From Epiperipatus broadwayi (taxonomy: Eukaryota > Onychophora > Udeonychophora > Euonychophora > Peripatidae), in the NCBI GenBank assembly GCA_028023455.1, contig JAQFVV010012441.1, positions 5,252,992 through 5,316,991 on the forward strand: a DNA stretch of 64,000 nt. The letters are read 5' to 3'. The stretch's first letter is position 1. Each line of letters begins with the position of its first letter. Below are positions 49,130 to 61,690 of this stretch, in pieces. Position numbers and translations under genes: made by a program. The notes beneath the pieces are model-generated. The model ran no database searches and was not told the origin of the DNA. It was given only the letters and a program-made list of their open reading frames with translations.

Positions 49130-49425
49130 AAAATAACAATGTATTTAAACTAAATATTACCCACAATTCCACTTACTTCAGATTCATAGATTTTTAATAA
49201 TAAAGATTCTTTAATTCTTCATTTAATTTCTCTCAAAGAAGACCTTAGTTTCATCAAAATTAATGGTGTAGCCTGTATTTTTTACATGGATATATAAGGC
49301 AGAACTAAGATATTTATTTCTAACTCTACTTTTATGTACTTTATTTATTATATATGTGTTACTTTTACAAGCATTTATCTATGACTGGAAATATTTTAAA
49401 TACCCCCCTCATCACTATCAAATTA
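49130..49425 (-). pseudogene. Penelope-like element fragment (family C relative), GIY-YIG part
   Basis: The minus strand reads GVFKIF (GIY start, about 49408), then VHKSRVRNKYLSSALYIHVK, NTGYTINFDETKVFFERN and stop. This aligns block by block with PLE-C (VHISRVKYRYINSALYIHEL). Several stops. The part right of 49430 is in the opposite orientation, so the copy is cut inside the endonuclease as in the other PLE pairs. Confidence 0.75.
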
Positions 49426-49429
49426 AACA

Positions 49430-49490
49430 GCTATGAATATGAAGCCATAGAGCTTTGAAAGCGCTAAGCTTTAAATAAATTATTGATATA
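49430..49490 (+). mobile_element. Probable PLE 3' tail, plus orientation
   Basis: GCTATGAATATGAAGCCATA, then CTTTGAAAGCGCTAAGCTTT. A similar order (GTTATGAATATGGAGTAAAC, then GGAAAGCACTAAGCTAAAC) occurs at 59650-59700. GAAAGCGCTA resembles the GAAA plus AGYGCT segment of the PLE-B tail. The first core block seems to have lost a base (CTATGA for CTGATGA). Confidence 0.35.
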
Positions 49491-49494
49491 CACA

Positions 49495-51139
49495 ACTTCT
49501 TTAACGAGCGTTATAAGCGCATAATTATTGATATTAAATAATTACATAAAGAATTACTAACTATTCTTTAATAATTGTTTTTAATTCCTATATATATATA
49601 TATATATAATATTCTTTACATTTAATATTAAGTTCTATCTTTTAATAGTTCATTTTATTCTACATTATAGAACGCATTAAAAATATTCCTAGGCTTAAAA
49701 CAGACGAATCACTGATATCTGCAGCATATATTTGAAATCAAAACCAATAATTATAACCATTATAATTTTTACATGATACATACATGTGCATTTAGATATA
49801 CGTTCTAACTTTTATAAATACATCTATATTTATATATAAATATTCAGTTATAAATAATGTCAATTTAATTATTAATAATATAGTTTAATGTTTATGTTTC
49901 ACTTCTAATATAACTAATGGATGTTTTTTATTACTGTATGAAAAATCATAATATTACGTTTTAATATTGATAATTAAATCCTACCTGAAAGTTTTTAACT
50001 GAATTTCATATATTAATATGCTATTAAACATAATTCCATTTAGTTTCACCTAATAAATGACGTCAATTGGAGTCCCGACATTGCTCATTATGTAATTTGA
50101 AGAGATTCTTAAGTAGATGGTAATAATAAAGTCATTTTATTAATTTTATATAAATAATTATTATGAAAAGATAATTAGTATTCTAATTAATAATCACTAA
50201 TTTTAGTTGAAATATAAACGTGATTAAAATGATATTGGAAATTATTTATAATAAAAAATATAAATAACTGATTTTTTTTTTCTGAGAATAAAAACCCTTT
50301 ATTTCTCTCAAATATATTTATTTACAAAAGTGAGTGTATTTACAAAATACAACTTCTCTGAAAAACGACACGACACGTGACATTGAAACAACACAAACTC
50401 CGATATAGTTTTTTTAACTTCGTTCTAAATCCGTACCGTTTAATCTTTATTTGAAAACTTCTGCCAACGTGACGAATAGGAATCAATAGCAAATATCACT
50501 ATTTAGAGCCTTTGACATTTCACTTGAGTTTAGAGTTAGAACAAAATCTTTAAAATACTATGAATATAGTTATAACCCCCCTCCCCGCATCCGGTATATT
50601 TAAAATTAAACTAAAATGCACAATAATATCCACTTATATGCAACATAAATTTCCGATTGTATATCATAGTGAAGTTTTAGTTGAATTTAATGACTTGAAA
50701 GCTAATGGCTAGATCACATCATAATATTGTGATGGCATATCCTGAATTCAAATTTGGGTCGTATAAATATTTTAAGGGATAATAATATATATATATTTAG
50801 ATAAGTTAGCCACAAACCCAGTTAAATATTTAATAATATGGAAATGAGTAATTATATTTTATTGTTTTTAGCCAAGAGTTCATCAAGATGATGTCTGTTT
50901 TGCATGTGAAAATTATGTGTGAAAATTATGTCTTTTGTATGTTAATGCTCATTATTTGAAGAATATACTATGATTTGGAGGGGATAAAAATAATTAAAGA
51001 AATTATTACTGTTACTATTAATATTGAAGTTTGTAGTCTTATATTCCAGGTTACTAAAGCTAAGATAAAATGAAAAAAAAAATACTGTTAAATCAAAAGG
51101 GCAAATATTTCATATTATTCTAATAATATCTATATGATA
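49495..51139. other. Unassigned AT-rich DNA
   Basis: No supported gene. An AT run lies near 49590-49608 and a C-rich spot (CCCCCCTCCCCGC) near 50575-50588. Confidence 0.5.
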
Positions 51140-51144
51140 ATACT

Positions 51145-51440
51145 AACACAGGCAAAACTCACTATACGTATTGCCACACACAGCAAGCTAGAATAATCAA
51201 TGGATGCCAGAAGGTTTGTGCATAAAATCCCCATCTAGTGCCTACTCATCCAATATCCCCAGACTAGTTTATGGCTTATGGCCTTCATCAGTGAGGAGTC
51301 TTGGATCTGAGAGCACTGCACCTAGATCTTAGTATCTCATGCAACACTCCAGCAGCCACCTTTTATCTCCACTTAATTACAAAACTATGAGTCTTAAACT
51401 GAAAACATCTTAATGTTTTCAATCCAAGCCCATAAGCTTA
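51145..51440 (-). mobile_element. Foldback family 1, single well-preserved arm
   Basis: Contains AATCAATGGATGCCAGAAGG, TTTGTGCATAAAATCCCC, ATCCAATATCCCCAGACTAG, CATCAGTGAGGAGTC, GATCTGAGAGCACTGCACC and CTCCAGCAGCCACCTTTTAT, ending near the central TACAAAACTATGAG. The opposite arm is missing. A decayed LINE begins right after it. Confidence 0.85.
51250..51304 (-). ncRNA. Hammerhead-like fold, family 1, near-intact
   Basis: Minus strand: outer stem I CCAA/TTGG and inner TCCTCA/TGGGGA both perfect, core CTGATGA intact, stem II AGGC/GCCA (one A-A mismatch at the base), then TAAA instead of GAAA, then CTAGTC. The G12 change predicts loss of activity, but the structure is otherwise the best full-length example of stem I. 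Confidence 0.65.
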
Positions 51441-51499
51441 TATAGTCATATGGGTCATGTGATGTTTATTTGATAATACCTGTAAATGTTAGAGTAAAC

Positions 51500-52760
51500 T
51501 TAAATGTGTCTTAAATTGCCTTCAATTAGTAACATCCCAGGAACAGACAATATATTTTCAGAATGTTTAAAAAATTTTTAACCTGTAGTCAAAGCATATT
51601 TTCCAACACTATTTAGTAGCATTATTTATACAGAAACTATTCCAAAAATTTGATATGCAAGCAAACCTATAGTCATTTGAATACCAAATAAATCTATGAA
51701 TAATTTAAAAGTTGTTTTCCAATATTATTAATACTTATTTTGTAAAATATTTTTAATAAAAATCATATTGATAAAAATGTTGCCTATTGTTTAAAGCCAT
51801 CTATCTATAGAGTTAGAATTATTGGGACATGTTTTGCCTTTAATAATTTGTATTAAAAATTGCTTTCAAAATAAATTAAAAAGTGGTGTACTCTTTATTG
51901 ATTTAACTTCATCTTATGATTCTGACCAGAAAATTGATCTTTGAAAATGAAATTTTTATTTATTTGACAAAATGCTCACCAATAGAAAAATTCAAATGAC
52001 ATTAACTAATATTCATAGTAATTACAAAGTTTTATAGAATAGCTTTTCTCAGAAATCTGTTCCCTCAACTATTTTATTTAATATATTTATTAGTGATTTT
52101 ATCAAATTAGAATGCAGGAAATATATTTATGCTGATGATATTGCTTTGTCATATCAAAAATATCTTTTTTCTGAACTAAAATAAGTTTCTCAATAAGGAT
52201 ATAAAAATATTGCATTTACTCACAGACGGGGTTGTATTTTTTATCTAATAAATAGTGGAGTTCAATATTTCATTTAGTGAATAAAGAATCTTTTCATAAT
52301 CTGAATATGACTTTTCACCATAATAGACTGAAACATAATTTTATATCATAATATTTGGGAGCAATATTGGATGATAGCCAAAAATATTTCTCTCATTCAA
52401 CTAACAATAGATCAAAATTAATTTCTAGAATAATCCCTTTGGAAAATTTTTGACACTACTTGAAGTTATGCTGCAAATAGTTTATGGATATCTTCTTTAT
52501 CCCTAGCACATTCTGCTGTTAAATACTCTGCCCCTTTTTGAATGAAAAGATACTTGATGAAATATTGCCATGAAAACAATTGTTGGTACATATCTACACT
52601 TTATCTATGGCTTCCAATATGCACAACAATGTTTAAGATATGTTTGTTTACATGTTTAAGATCCACCTTGAACTATTCGAGTATAAATGCAATTCACAAA
52701 TATTTATTAAAAATAATTTAATAGAAAGTAAATAAATGGAACTCATTACTTACATTTGCA
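51500..52760 (+). pseudogene. Jockey-like non-LTR retrotransposon remnant (reverse transcriptase)
   Basis: Plus-strand translation with frameshifts gives, in order, NIPGTDNIFSECLKN (consensus KAPGxDxI), then SVPSTILFNIFISDF (QGSVLSPxLFNIFISD), then YIYADDIALSYQ with the catalytic YADD at about 52128-52148. LTDG follows, then KYLGAILDDSQKYFSH (YLGVxLDxxLxxxxH), SKLISR, SYAANSLWISSLSLAHSAVK and YSAPF. The last block matches the post-RT 'WGxxxxxLRxSxLALxxSxxEYxxPxW' region of Jockey-type elements. Numerous stops. ORF1 and endonuclease are not visible. Confidence 0.75.
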
Positions 52761-55755
52761 TCATTATGGAGAAATTTTGCATTAGTAAGCAGCCAGAAAT
52801 ATGAATTTTCTATTGTTATAAATGTACTTTTTTATATCACAAAGGTGATAATAAAAGTCTATAATGTTTAATTTATACATTTGTATTTTTATTGCTTTAA
52901 AAATAAATAATAAAGTACAAATAATATATTATATATATATATATAAATAATAAAGTACAAATAATATATATATATATATATATACTTGAAATATTATATG
53001 ATAACAATCATCACTTATTGTATCAACAATCTCAACATATAGTCAAGGCAACCAACCTTCTTTAACAATTTTATATAACTAACTTGTAAAAACTTTATAT
53101 TAAGAGTTTAGGAATTTTGGTATACTTTTTCCTAAAATTAATGCATGACAAAAATGATCACTTTCAACAACAACAAAAATATTTTTCTATTTATATTTTG
53201 AAGATAAAGATAAAGATTTTGCATAAAATTTCAAAGATTTTGTTTTTATATTTTGTACAATGTCAAGAATACATAAGAACTTTTTAACAATTCAGTATTT
53301 TTTTTTTTTAAAAATATTCTAAAAATGTATTGCTATATCAAATCACAATTATATAGATCATGCATGAAAATGAGAATTATTACAGTTTTTAAAAATAAAC
53401 TTTAATATATAATTCTAAATGTTTTGATTGTATCTGTTAGAATTGTTTATAAGTACTTATTTTTATACTTCTCCATACATTAAAGTCTGTCATAAAAGGT
53501 GTTAATGATGAAGTTTACTAGGTCATGCTACATTAAATGGCTAACATAATAGTATACTAAAATTAAATCCATAAAAACATTTTGCCTTTTAATTTTTTTT
53601 TCCCCATAAAACTGCAAAGAATTGCTTTTAAGTATTATTATGTAGAAAATTGTAATTTTCATGTAGCTATTTTAACCCTTCTGCATTTTAACATTTTCCT
53701 ATTCTTCCCCTAGTGACTATTTGAGTTAATAGTTCAGCATTTTATTTAATATTAAAATATTTATTCAATATTATGAATCAATAAATGGTGATTGATTTAT
53801 TTGAAATATAAGTTTACAAATAAAAACAGCCTAAAAATTATATTTGAATTTTCCATGTATAGAAAAAAAAGTGTAATAAAATAAAACACATAACAAAAAC
53901 AATTACTTTTTATTATAGGCTGATTATAGTAACAGTATTTAAGAAAAAAATTGACAAAATTTTTGTTGATTGATGTTTCTAAAAACAAACAAATTATAAT
54001 AATGTCATCATAAAGCTATGAAATTCTGCTTTAAAAATTAAATTTGCAATTATAATAATTAAAATATTAGAAAAAAATAATGTTGCCCATGTTTCACAGA
54101 GCATAATAATCAACTACCCTATTCTTTTTACCATTATTTTGAATTTTAAACTTGTATTTGTAAAAACAAAATACAATACAAACAAATCTAAGTTTAAACA
54201 TGAATATGCTTGTTTATTAATAATTATGCTATACAAATATTTTGTAGAAATAATGATAAATATTTAAATAAACTATGGAGTTATAATTTTTTTTTGTTTT
54301 TTTAACCAAAAGAAAAAACAAGCATCCACATTTTTTATAAGCACATTATCAAAGAATTTACAAAAAGGAATGTTCTAGGCTTTAGTAAGCTCATCTCTAT
54401 GTTTTTCTATGGATTTCAGAGATTTTTCTATTATTTTAAAACTAATAAATCAATATTAACTTTACCATAATATAAATGTAGAATTAGCAAAATAATGCTA
54501 AAGATACCATTGATTAGTGATTTAGATTAAATAACAGATCCATCAATATGTTACTCTGTGAAGCACAAATATTCAAAATCATTGAGTTAATTTCTTCTAA
54601 AAATATTATGTGTGTTAATCGCCTTATTTGTTGTTTTTTTTTAATCTTGGTTAATGCAAAGATTTAGCAATTGAAGAAAGTGTTTTTAAAAATAAACATT
54701 TTAGTAAAATCAACTCTTATTTAACAATTTTACATAAGTTAAAAATTCCATTTAATTATTTATTTCTTTGAGTCAAATATTGTAACCAATATATTTATAT
54801 CATACAGATTTCATCAAATTCTGTACATATGTTAGGTATCAATGTCAATGCAATAATTCAAAGGTATTCAGTTACTTGTCCATCCTCATTAAAATTAATT
54901 TAGCAAAATTAAAGTCATGCATATTAAAAGACAATGTTTTTATTACAAATACACATTAGTTAATTAAAATAGAAAGAAAAAATAAATAACAGATAAAATC
55001 TTAATTTTGTGGATTGTATAACTATTTTTTACAAAACAATACTGTTTTCATAAATACAAATTTCTTGTGCATAATTTTAATGCATGCATATTTAATTTCA
55101 AATGCATAAAATATGAATGTTATTAACATTCTCAGTTTTTAAATTTGAATAAGAACAATTACAAAAAGTTAGTTGCAAAATATTTGAATATTAAAATAAT
55201 ATATATAACAAATATTCTATCATGACAGTTAATAGAAATATTTACAGAAAAATAGTTTTTTTAAAAAAAAATCAGAATTATTATTGCCGATCATGCATTT
55301 GATATAACACATATATCATTTCTTGGGATGATTTCATTAACAGTTGTGTGTTACATTACCCAAAAAATAAGGAAATTATTCATAGCTGAATAACAAATAT
55401 TTTAGTAAAAATGTTTATTTTAATTGCAGCAGCTACAACATTATGTAAAATTAAAAATAAACAATTTAAAACAAAATTGAAACAGAAAACTTACTATAAA
55501 TAAATAATATTTAATACATCAATCATTCCTTAATGGAATCTTTTCAAGATGTTTTTTATGTAGTTACATAAACACTATAATGGTATTTCATACTACTTCT
55601 ACATAATATCGTTTTGTTTTATACAAATAATCTTCAAAGTTTTATTTTATTATAAGCATTATATCTCAGAAATATTAAAATATTTGTAATGTTCCGATAT
55701 TTTGTGATAATAGTATTTCCACACTTAATTCTAACGCTTTGGCAATTCAATTTAT
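52761..55755. other. Unassigned AT-rich DNA with a small tandem duplication
   Basis: At 52904-52984 the unit AATAATAAAGTACAAATAAT plus an AT run is tandemly duplicated. No gene recognised elsewhere. Confidence 0.5.
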
Positions 55756-55759
55756 TTTC

Positions 55760-56902
55760 CTATTGTAGCTATTACTTGTTACTGAATCACTAAAATTTAC
55801 AAGTGATAATCTTATTGCAACATATAATAATAAATTTTATAAAATAGGTAAAGAATGGCTAATGGGATTATCTATGGTTGCACAAATTTGTAATTTTACA
55901 TTATCAAAATATGAAGATATTATATTTAATTCTTGTAATTTTGAAAATATTAAAATTTATACTAGATATTTTGATGATGTTTTTGTTTGTGGTCGTAAAG
56001 ACACTATCAATGTTCTTTTATATAAACTGAATAATTTAAATAATTTAAAAAGGACTATTGAAAATTAATAAAATAAAAAAATAAAATTTTTGGATTTACA
56101 AATATTTAGAGATACTACTGATTTAAATTAGAAATTAATTTTTAAACCTTTTGAAGAGAAAGGATATATTCATTTTAAATCATATGTTCCAATGATGCAT
56201 AAAATGGCAAGTCTGAAATCATTTTTGCATCACAATGATAAATTATTTAAATATAGGGGTGATAAAATTTTAAATATTGAACTCTTTGCTAATGAACTTT
56301 TAAGATTGGTTATGATAAAAACCAAATTTTGTGTACAGTAAATTCGTTTTTTAATAATAAGAAGGTTTGCAATGTTACCTTAGATAATAAAAAATGGATA
56401 TCTATACCGTTTATAAATAACATGCAATCTAAATTAATTAAGAATATATTTAAAGAAAAGTATAATATTTCATTTTTTGTTCCTCCGAATGTTAATCGAT
56501 TGATTAATAATTCTAAGAGTATAATTCTTATATTGCAAAGAAGTAATATAATTTATCAGTTTTCCTGTGGATGTCAAAAATTATATATCAGTGAATCGAG
56601 ATGTTCTGTGGAAAAAAAGATTGAAGGAGCATCAATTATTAAATATCGGATTAAAAATAATGTAAATAGTAAATTTAATACAGCTTCAGTATTCTTTGAC
56701 CACGGAAAACTTGGAATTATAAGTTTACATTTAATATTAATGAAATAAAAATATTAATGGAAGAAAGGAGTCATAAAAAGAGGAAAATTAAAGAGGCAAA
56801 TTTAATAGATAAATATAAAGATAATATTATTAATAGGCAAGGTGCAAATACAGCCATACACAGTTTATGGAAATTTATGTAACATTAAAATTTGAAATTC
56901 AA
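55760..56902 (+). pseudogene. Penelope-like element family B, copy 3 (RT to endonuclease)
   Basis: Plus strand: ATYNNKFYKIGKEWLMGLSM (RT block before the catalytic site, consensus MGSPLSP-like), AQICNFTLSKYED, KIYTRYFDDVFVCGRKDTIN (catalytic YFDD near 55960-55980), then after two stops IKFLDLQIFRDTTDLN, GYIHFKSYVP, KMASLKSFLHHND. After a frameshift the open frame 56329-56748 gives KKWISIPFINNMQSKLIKNI, FFVPPNVNRLINNSK, and the GIY-YIG region NIIYQFSCGCQKLYISESRC. The end (RQGANTAIHSLWKF) lies near 56835-56880. YIS replaces YIG. The order of blocks equals copies 1 and 2. It starts mid-RT and is degenerate. Confidence 0.85.
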
Positions 56903-56947
56903 TTAAAGCTGACAAGGATTACTATGTAATTGAAACCGCTACTAAAG
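56903..56947 (+). ncRNA. Hammerhead-like motif at the 3' end of PLE-B copy 3
   Basis: CTGACAA (G8 changed to A), extra G, stem II GATTAC/GTAATT (6 bp, loop TAT), GAAA, CCGCTA, CTAAAG. The 3' CTAAAG is the exact complement of the 5' CTTTAG seen in copy 2 (42057), so the ancestral stem I can be inferred from the pair even though this copy has ATTAAAG. Confidence 0.5.
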
Positions 56948-57613
56948 AATTAAAAATATTTTTATTTATTGTTAAATTGTTTATATATATATATATATAT
57001 TGATTTTTATAGCATTATTCAGCAAAATAATTGTTTTCTTTATAATATATATATAAAGGAATTTGAACTCAAACCTTCAAGCTTCATATAGTTATTCACT
57101 CCATCTTCTACAACTATTATGCATGACCACATACATGTGAAAAAGATAAAAGATTGCCAATATGTGTACTTTATGCTATACAAGCACTCAGCAGTTGGTA
57201 CTGATCATCATATACAATCAGTGCTCAGTTTATACTAGGATAGCAAAGCTTCAAACTTTCTGACAAGCTTCAATCTTCTTCACAGACCAACTATTCAGCC
57301 ACCCATATTATTGAAAATTTGATGATGAAACACTTAAAAGTCCTTGTTGATGCCAATATTATTGTCCTACCAATGTTGACTTTAAGTCACTCTAATCCTT
57401 TACATATAGGACATTAACATGATCATTTAAATACACAGAATAAAAATGGGCAAAATACAAACTGAATATGTAATATACAAATATAAGTATACTGTCTGTA
57501 CTAATGTTAATGTAACTAAAAGAGATTTGAACTTTGCAAGATTTTCTACAGCTATGAACTCCATCTTATACAACTGATACACATTACTACATACATGTTA
57601 AAAGGTAAATGAT

Positions 57614-57662
57614 TTCAATATGCATATTTCATGCTGTGCAGCTCTCATCAGTTGTTCCACAT
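57614..57662 (-). ncRNA. Hammerhead-like fold, family 2 (core blocks intact)
   Basis: Minus strand: CTGATGA (57645-57651) and GAAA (57627-57630) are both consensus. Stem II GAGCTG/CAGCAT has one A-A mismatch. The following AATATGCATATT is self-complementary. Stem I is weak near the core. Confidence 0.45.
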
Positions 57663-57698
57663 CACCATCTCCACACATATATACAATCAGTGTGGGAG

Positions 57699-57750
57699 AT
57701 GGTAATATAGACCAACTGATGAGTGCTGAATCATCATAAAATACATCTAT
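57699..57750 (+). ncRNA. Hammerhead-like fold, family 2 (GAAA changed to AAAA)
   Basis: Plus strand: ACCAA, core CTGATGA (57716-57722), stem II GTGCTG/CATCAT with one mismatch, AAAA, ATACATC, TATTAGATATCAT. The neighbouring copy at 58136 keeps a perfect stem II (GTGCTG/CAGCAT) and GAAA but has GTGGTGA in the core. Confidence 0.4.
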
Positions 57751-58330
57751 TAGATATCATTTATCTTTTTCACATGTATGTTGGCATGTGTGTCAGTTAT
57801 ATAAAATGGATTCCATTGTTGTATGAAGCTTAAAAGTCTAAATTCAATTCCCTTCTAGTTACATTATGTTTAGTAGAGACAATATACTTATATTTGGATA
57901 TTACATATTTAGCACATATTCAGACAATGCCCCATCAATTTATTTAAATGATCATATGAGTGGTCACAGTGATTTAGAGTCAACATGGGTATGACAATAA
58001 TAATAGCATCAACAAGAGTTTTGAGTGTTCTACTATTAGATTTTGAAGCTTGTTCATATAAGTTTGGATATTTGCTAACTTAGTATAAACTGAATACTGA
58101 CTGTATAGAGGTGTGGGAGATGGTGATCTAGAGCAAGTGGTGAGTGCTGGTTCAGCATGAAATATGTATATTGGATATCATTTACCTTCTTCCCACTTAT
58201 GTGGCTATGTCTATCAGTTGTATGCAATGGAGTACATAACTGTACAAAACTTGAAAGTTTGAGTTCAAATCTTTTCCAGTTACATTAAATTTAGTATAGA
58301 CAATATATTTATATTTGAATATTATATATA

Positions 58331-61300
58331 TATATTAACTTGTTTTTACAATATATCCTATAGAAAATTGCTGATGTACACATTTTTTTATCTTTTTATG
58401 ACATGTAATGTAATAATTTAGCAATTTGACATTATTAAAATGTTTATTATAGAAAATAAAGTATATTATAGAATTATAATTTCTTTAATTATATATACAT
58501 TTGGAAATTTTATTTAGATTAAGAATTGGCTTAATTTGTCTACAAAAGTGCACCACAGATAAAACAAATGCTTTTTTTAAGTTACCTAAAAAATTAATGA
58601 TTTATATTAAAATTTACAACAATGGTTTATTTTTCATCTGTTATAGAAAATATACATTATCTTAAAAGCATAATATCTTTGTTTGGAAGATAATTGGGAA
58701 GTATATTACACTTAATAATTAGTCTAATTTCTTATTAAAATATGTGACCCAAATATAAAACTGATTATGTAATTCCCCTTTGTTGATAACATTGTAAGGA
58801 ATAGTGATTGGACATTAGAAATTGTTATGCATATTATAATGAAGATTTCTATGATTATAACTTGAAAATAAAAACTTTTTGAGATCACAAAATGTATTAG
58901 TTTTCTGTATAGAAAAATTATTTCATCTAGCATACAAGAAATCTTGTTTAAAGTTTTTAAAATTATTAAAAAGAACATTACCTTCACCTAAATAAAAAAT
59001 ATCTTCACTGAATTAGACTGTCAAAGGTTCAGTCAAATCACATTCATTCTTGATAAGGTTAAGTTTGTAATAAAGAATTCCTTTGACTCTAGCAATAACA
59101 AGACTGTACATGAATTAAATAACATATATTCATATGTATATTTGTTGGAACTGCAATAAGAATAGGATGTGAATTATTAAAAAATATTGTACCTTATTTT
59201 GTTTTATCATCAGCTGATATTACCAAGCATTCATTTAGATGTGAGCTATAGTAGAGAGAAAAAACAAATGTTTCTATATTCAGGTTTTAATAATGATAAT
59301 GGAGTACATTTTAATAGGAATGAATTAGTTGTAATTATATATGAGTGGTGTAGGATTGAATGTTTGACCTCAGATAGTTTTTAGAATATGTACAATAGAG
59401 TCGTAAACAAAAATGAAAGCAAATCAATATTTTGTAGAACACCAAAAACACTTAATCATAAATTTGAACCTTCTAGCACCAAAATTGTTTGCAAAAAAAA
59501 GAAATGACACCAAAAGAAAAATAAACGAAGTGTATTTCATTGTGAATGATCCAAATGCCATCAGTCCAAGGGATGCCTGATTTACAATATCCAAAAAATG
59601 GGCAGCATAATGATTTGCATAAATTTCCATTTATTACATTTACACAAAATAATGGTTATGAATATGGAGTAAACATGATAGGAAAGCACTAAGCTAAACA
59701 TTATTTGTGAAATTTTTTAACTTCACCTATATATGTTTAAAGCATATTATAAGTAATATGATTATGGAATTATATCAGGCTGATATATATTTGCAATGCA
59801 TTTTCTGTGATTGTTATAACTGGCTATAAATTAAAAAAAATATTACTTTTGGTTCTGACTATATTAACTGACACCCAAGTGCCACAATACATTTTAGTTT
59901 ATCAACAGGTTGATACATACTTTCAATATTAAGACTACCAAATACATAATTCGAGTTAATAACAAATTATTAATTCTAACAAAAGCCTCAAAAGAAAAGA
60001 CACAGATTAATCACCAATTCCAACATAAAATTAAAAAACTTAATCAGAATTTTATAAAATCAAAAGTGCAACTGAATAGAAAATTATGATTATATAAGGT
60101 AAGACCGAAAAGAACTTGAATTGTAACATAATCCATAGAGTGTTAGCGTAATTAAATTGGTCTAATTTTGTCATTTTGTTTATAATATTAATTAACTTAT
60201 ATGCAGCCCACCCCCTCGTTTTCAGTTTAAAACCTTTTACTTTCATTAATTAATGCAATTAATATCTTTCACTAATATAAAATTATTCGCTTGATATTTA
60301 TTTATTTATTTTTCGTTGGATAAATTTATAGACATTTATTTATCTACTTGTTCGTAATAATTTTGTATTTTCATAAAATGATTTGACAGTTTAATTAATT
60401 ATCTGATTATTATGATGTTCTTATTTAAAAATCAAGAATAAATAAAGATGCTCAATTTATAAAATCAGATTTTTTTTCTTTATTAAATAAATGTTTTCAA
60501 AATTGTATTAAATAAATCAACAAAAAGCAATAAATCAATAACGTTAACATTCATTTTCATATATTTTAATTTTCATAATTGGGTAAAAATAGAATTGTTT
60601 TTTAAAAATAAAATACACGAATAAATGAAATTAAGCTGTCAGGAGATTTCCTGAATCTATATATTCCAAAGATTTATTTAACATTTTTATGTTATTGTTT
60701 TTTTTACCTTAATATTTATTTATTTTTTATTTTAACAGAGCCAAAAGTATTTTAGTTTTAATTTAAACATTTTAAGGCCGTTCTTAAAATCTCGTTAGGG
60801 AATATTTTCTAGGCGGTTATAATCAATTGGGAGATAGATTAAAAGACTACGAGATAAATTTTATTTAGATATGCATTTTTACTAGTAAATAAATAAATCT
60901 ATTTTAGTAGTAATCAATTATGAACATTTTAAAATCAATTCAAATTTTCTTTTTTAACCGAATGAGAATTTTATACTATTAACCAAAACAAAACAAAAAA
61001 AATTGCTGTATAAATTTTGATTCGTCCAAAAGTTTTTTTTAATTGTGTACTGGAAAACAATAATTTAAAAACAGCAATAATAAAGACTATATATTTTCCA
61101 GTAGATATGCGTATATGCAAATGCAGTTTTACATATTACAATTGTATTTAACAAGCCTGTTATTGTTATTCCAGAATCGAGACGGCGTTTCAGATTATCT
61201 CATTTGATATTGTCTGATTAAAATAGATAGCTCAGACACCAGTATTTCTAAAAGCAAATAAAGAAGTATACAAAATAGATAAACAATCCATCACAGATGA

Positions 61301-61439
61301 AGCACATCTGAAAAGTCAGACCCAGAATAACAAAAGTCATACTTAGGCATAGAGTGAAAAGCTCTTTTCACATCTTTTTTTATTGAAATTATTCATGCTC
61401 ACTTTAAACTTTAAGTATACAACTTATATATATATATAA
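58331..61439. other. Unassigned AT-rich DNA
   Basis: No supported gene. Short open frames near 58724, 59187, 59424 and 60052 have no domain I recognise. A PLE-tail-like segment (GGAAAGCACTAAGC) lies at about 59680. Confidence 0.45.
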
Positions 61440-61690
61440 ATGCAATAATGCTCAAGGCTAAATGGGTTTGTAAGTAATAAATACAATCAACAATTTCAAA
61501 CTATTGCCAAAGGAATCTCTCTCTATTGCTAAAAGGAGATTGGCTTGACAACAGTTTTGTAATTGTTGATTGTTATTGATATTGGGATTGTCTAAGTGTT
61601 GACTGGCTAAACTGAGCAAATAAAATTTAATATTAGTTCGAGAAACGAACACCCATCTTTTATTAATGGTCTTATTATTTGAATGCCCTC
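61440..61690. repeat. Repeat family 3 copy with facing R segments
   Basis: A minus-oriented start (CTCAAGGCTAAATGGGTTTG, AATCAACAATTTCAAACTAT) meets a plus-oriented R (AAAAGGAGATTGGCTTGACA, GATATTGGGATTGTCTAAGT) at about 61510-61530, giving a ~90-base palindrome. It continues into TCTTTTATTAATGGTC, part of U. Confidence 0.65.

Larger units (their letters stand above)
57055..58330. mobile_element. Nested palindrome of foldback family 2 (A-B-A facing A'-B'-A')
   Basis: A 1.27 kb near-palindrome centred at about 57690. Unit A (GAACTCAAACCTTCAAGCTT, ACATACATGTG, TCAGCAGTTGG) occurs at 57055-57240 and again at 57490-57685. Between them B (TGATGAAACACTTAAAAGTC, ATTTAAATACACAG) fills about 57240-57480. 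The right half carries the inverted set: A' at 57690-57890, B' at 57900-58080, A' at 58085-58325. It looks like one family 2 palindrome sitting in the middle of a larger palindrome built from the same arm. No coding capacity. Confidence 0.85.

Noticed and set aside
50660-50775. A tRNA-like SINE remnant (TTCAAATTTGGGTC as B box)
   Set aside because: No convincing A box or cloverleaf could be found.
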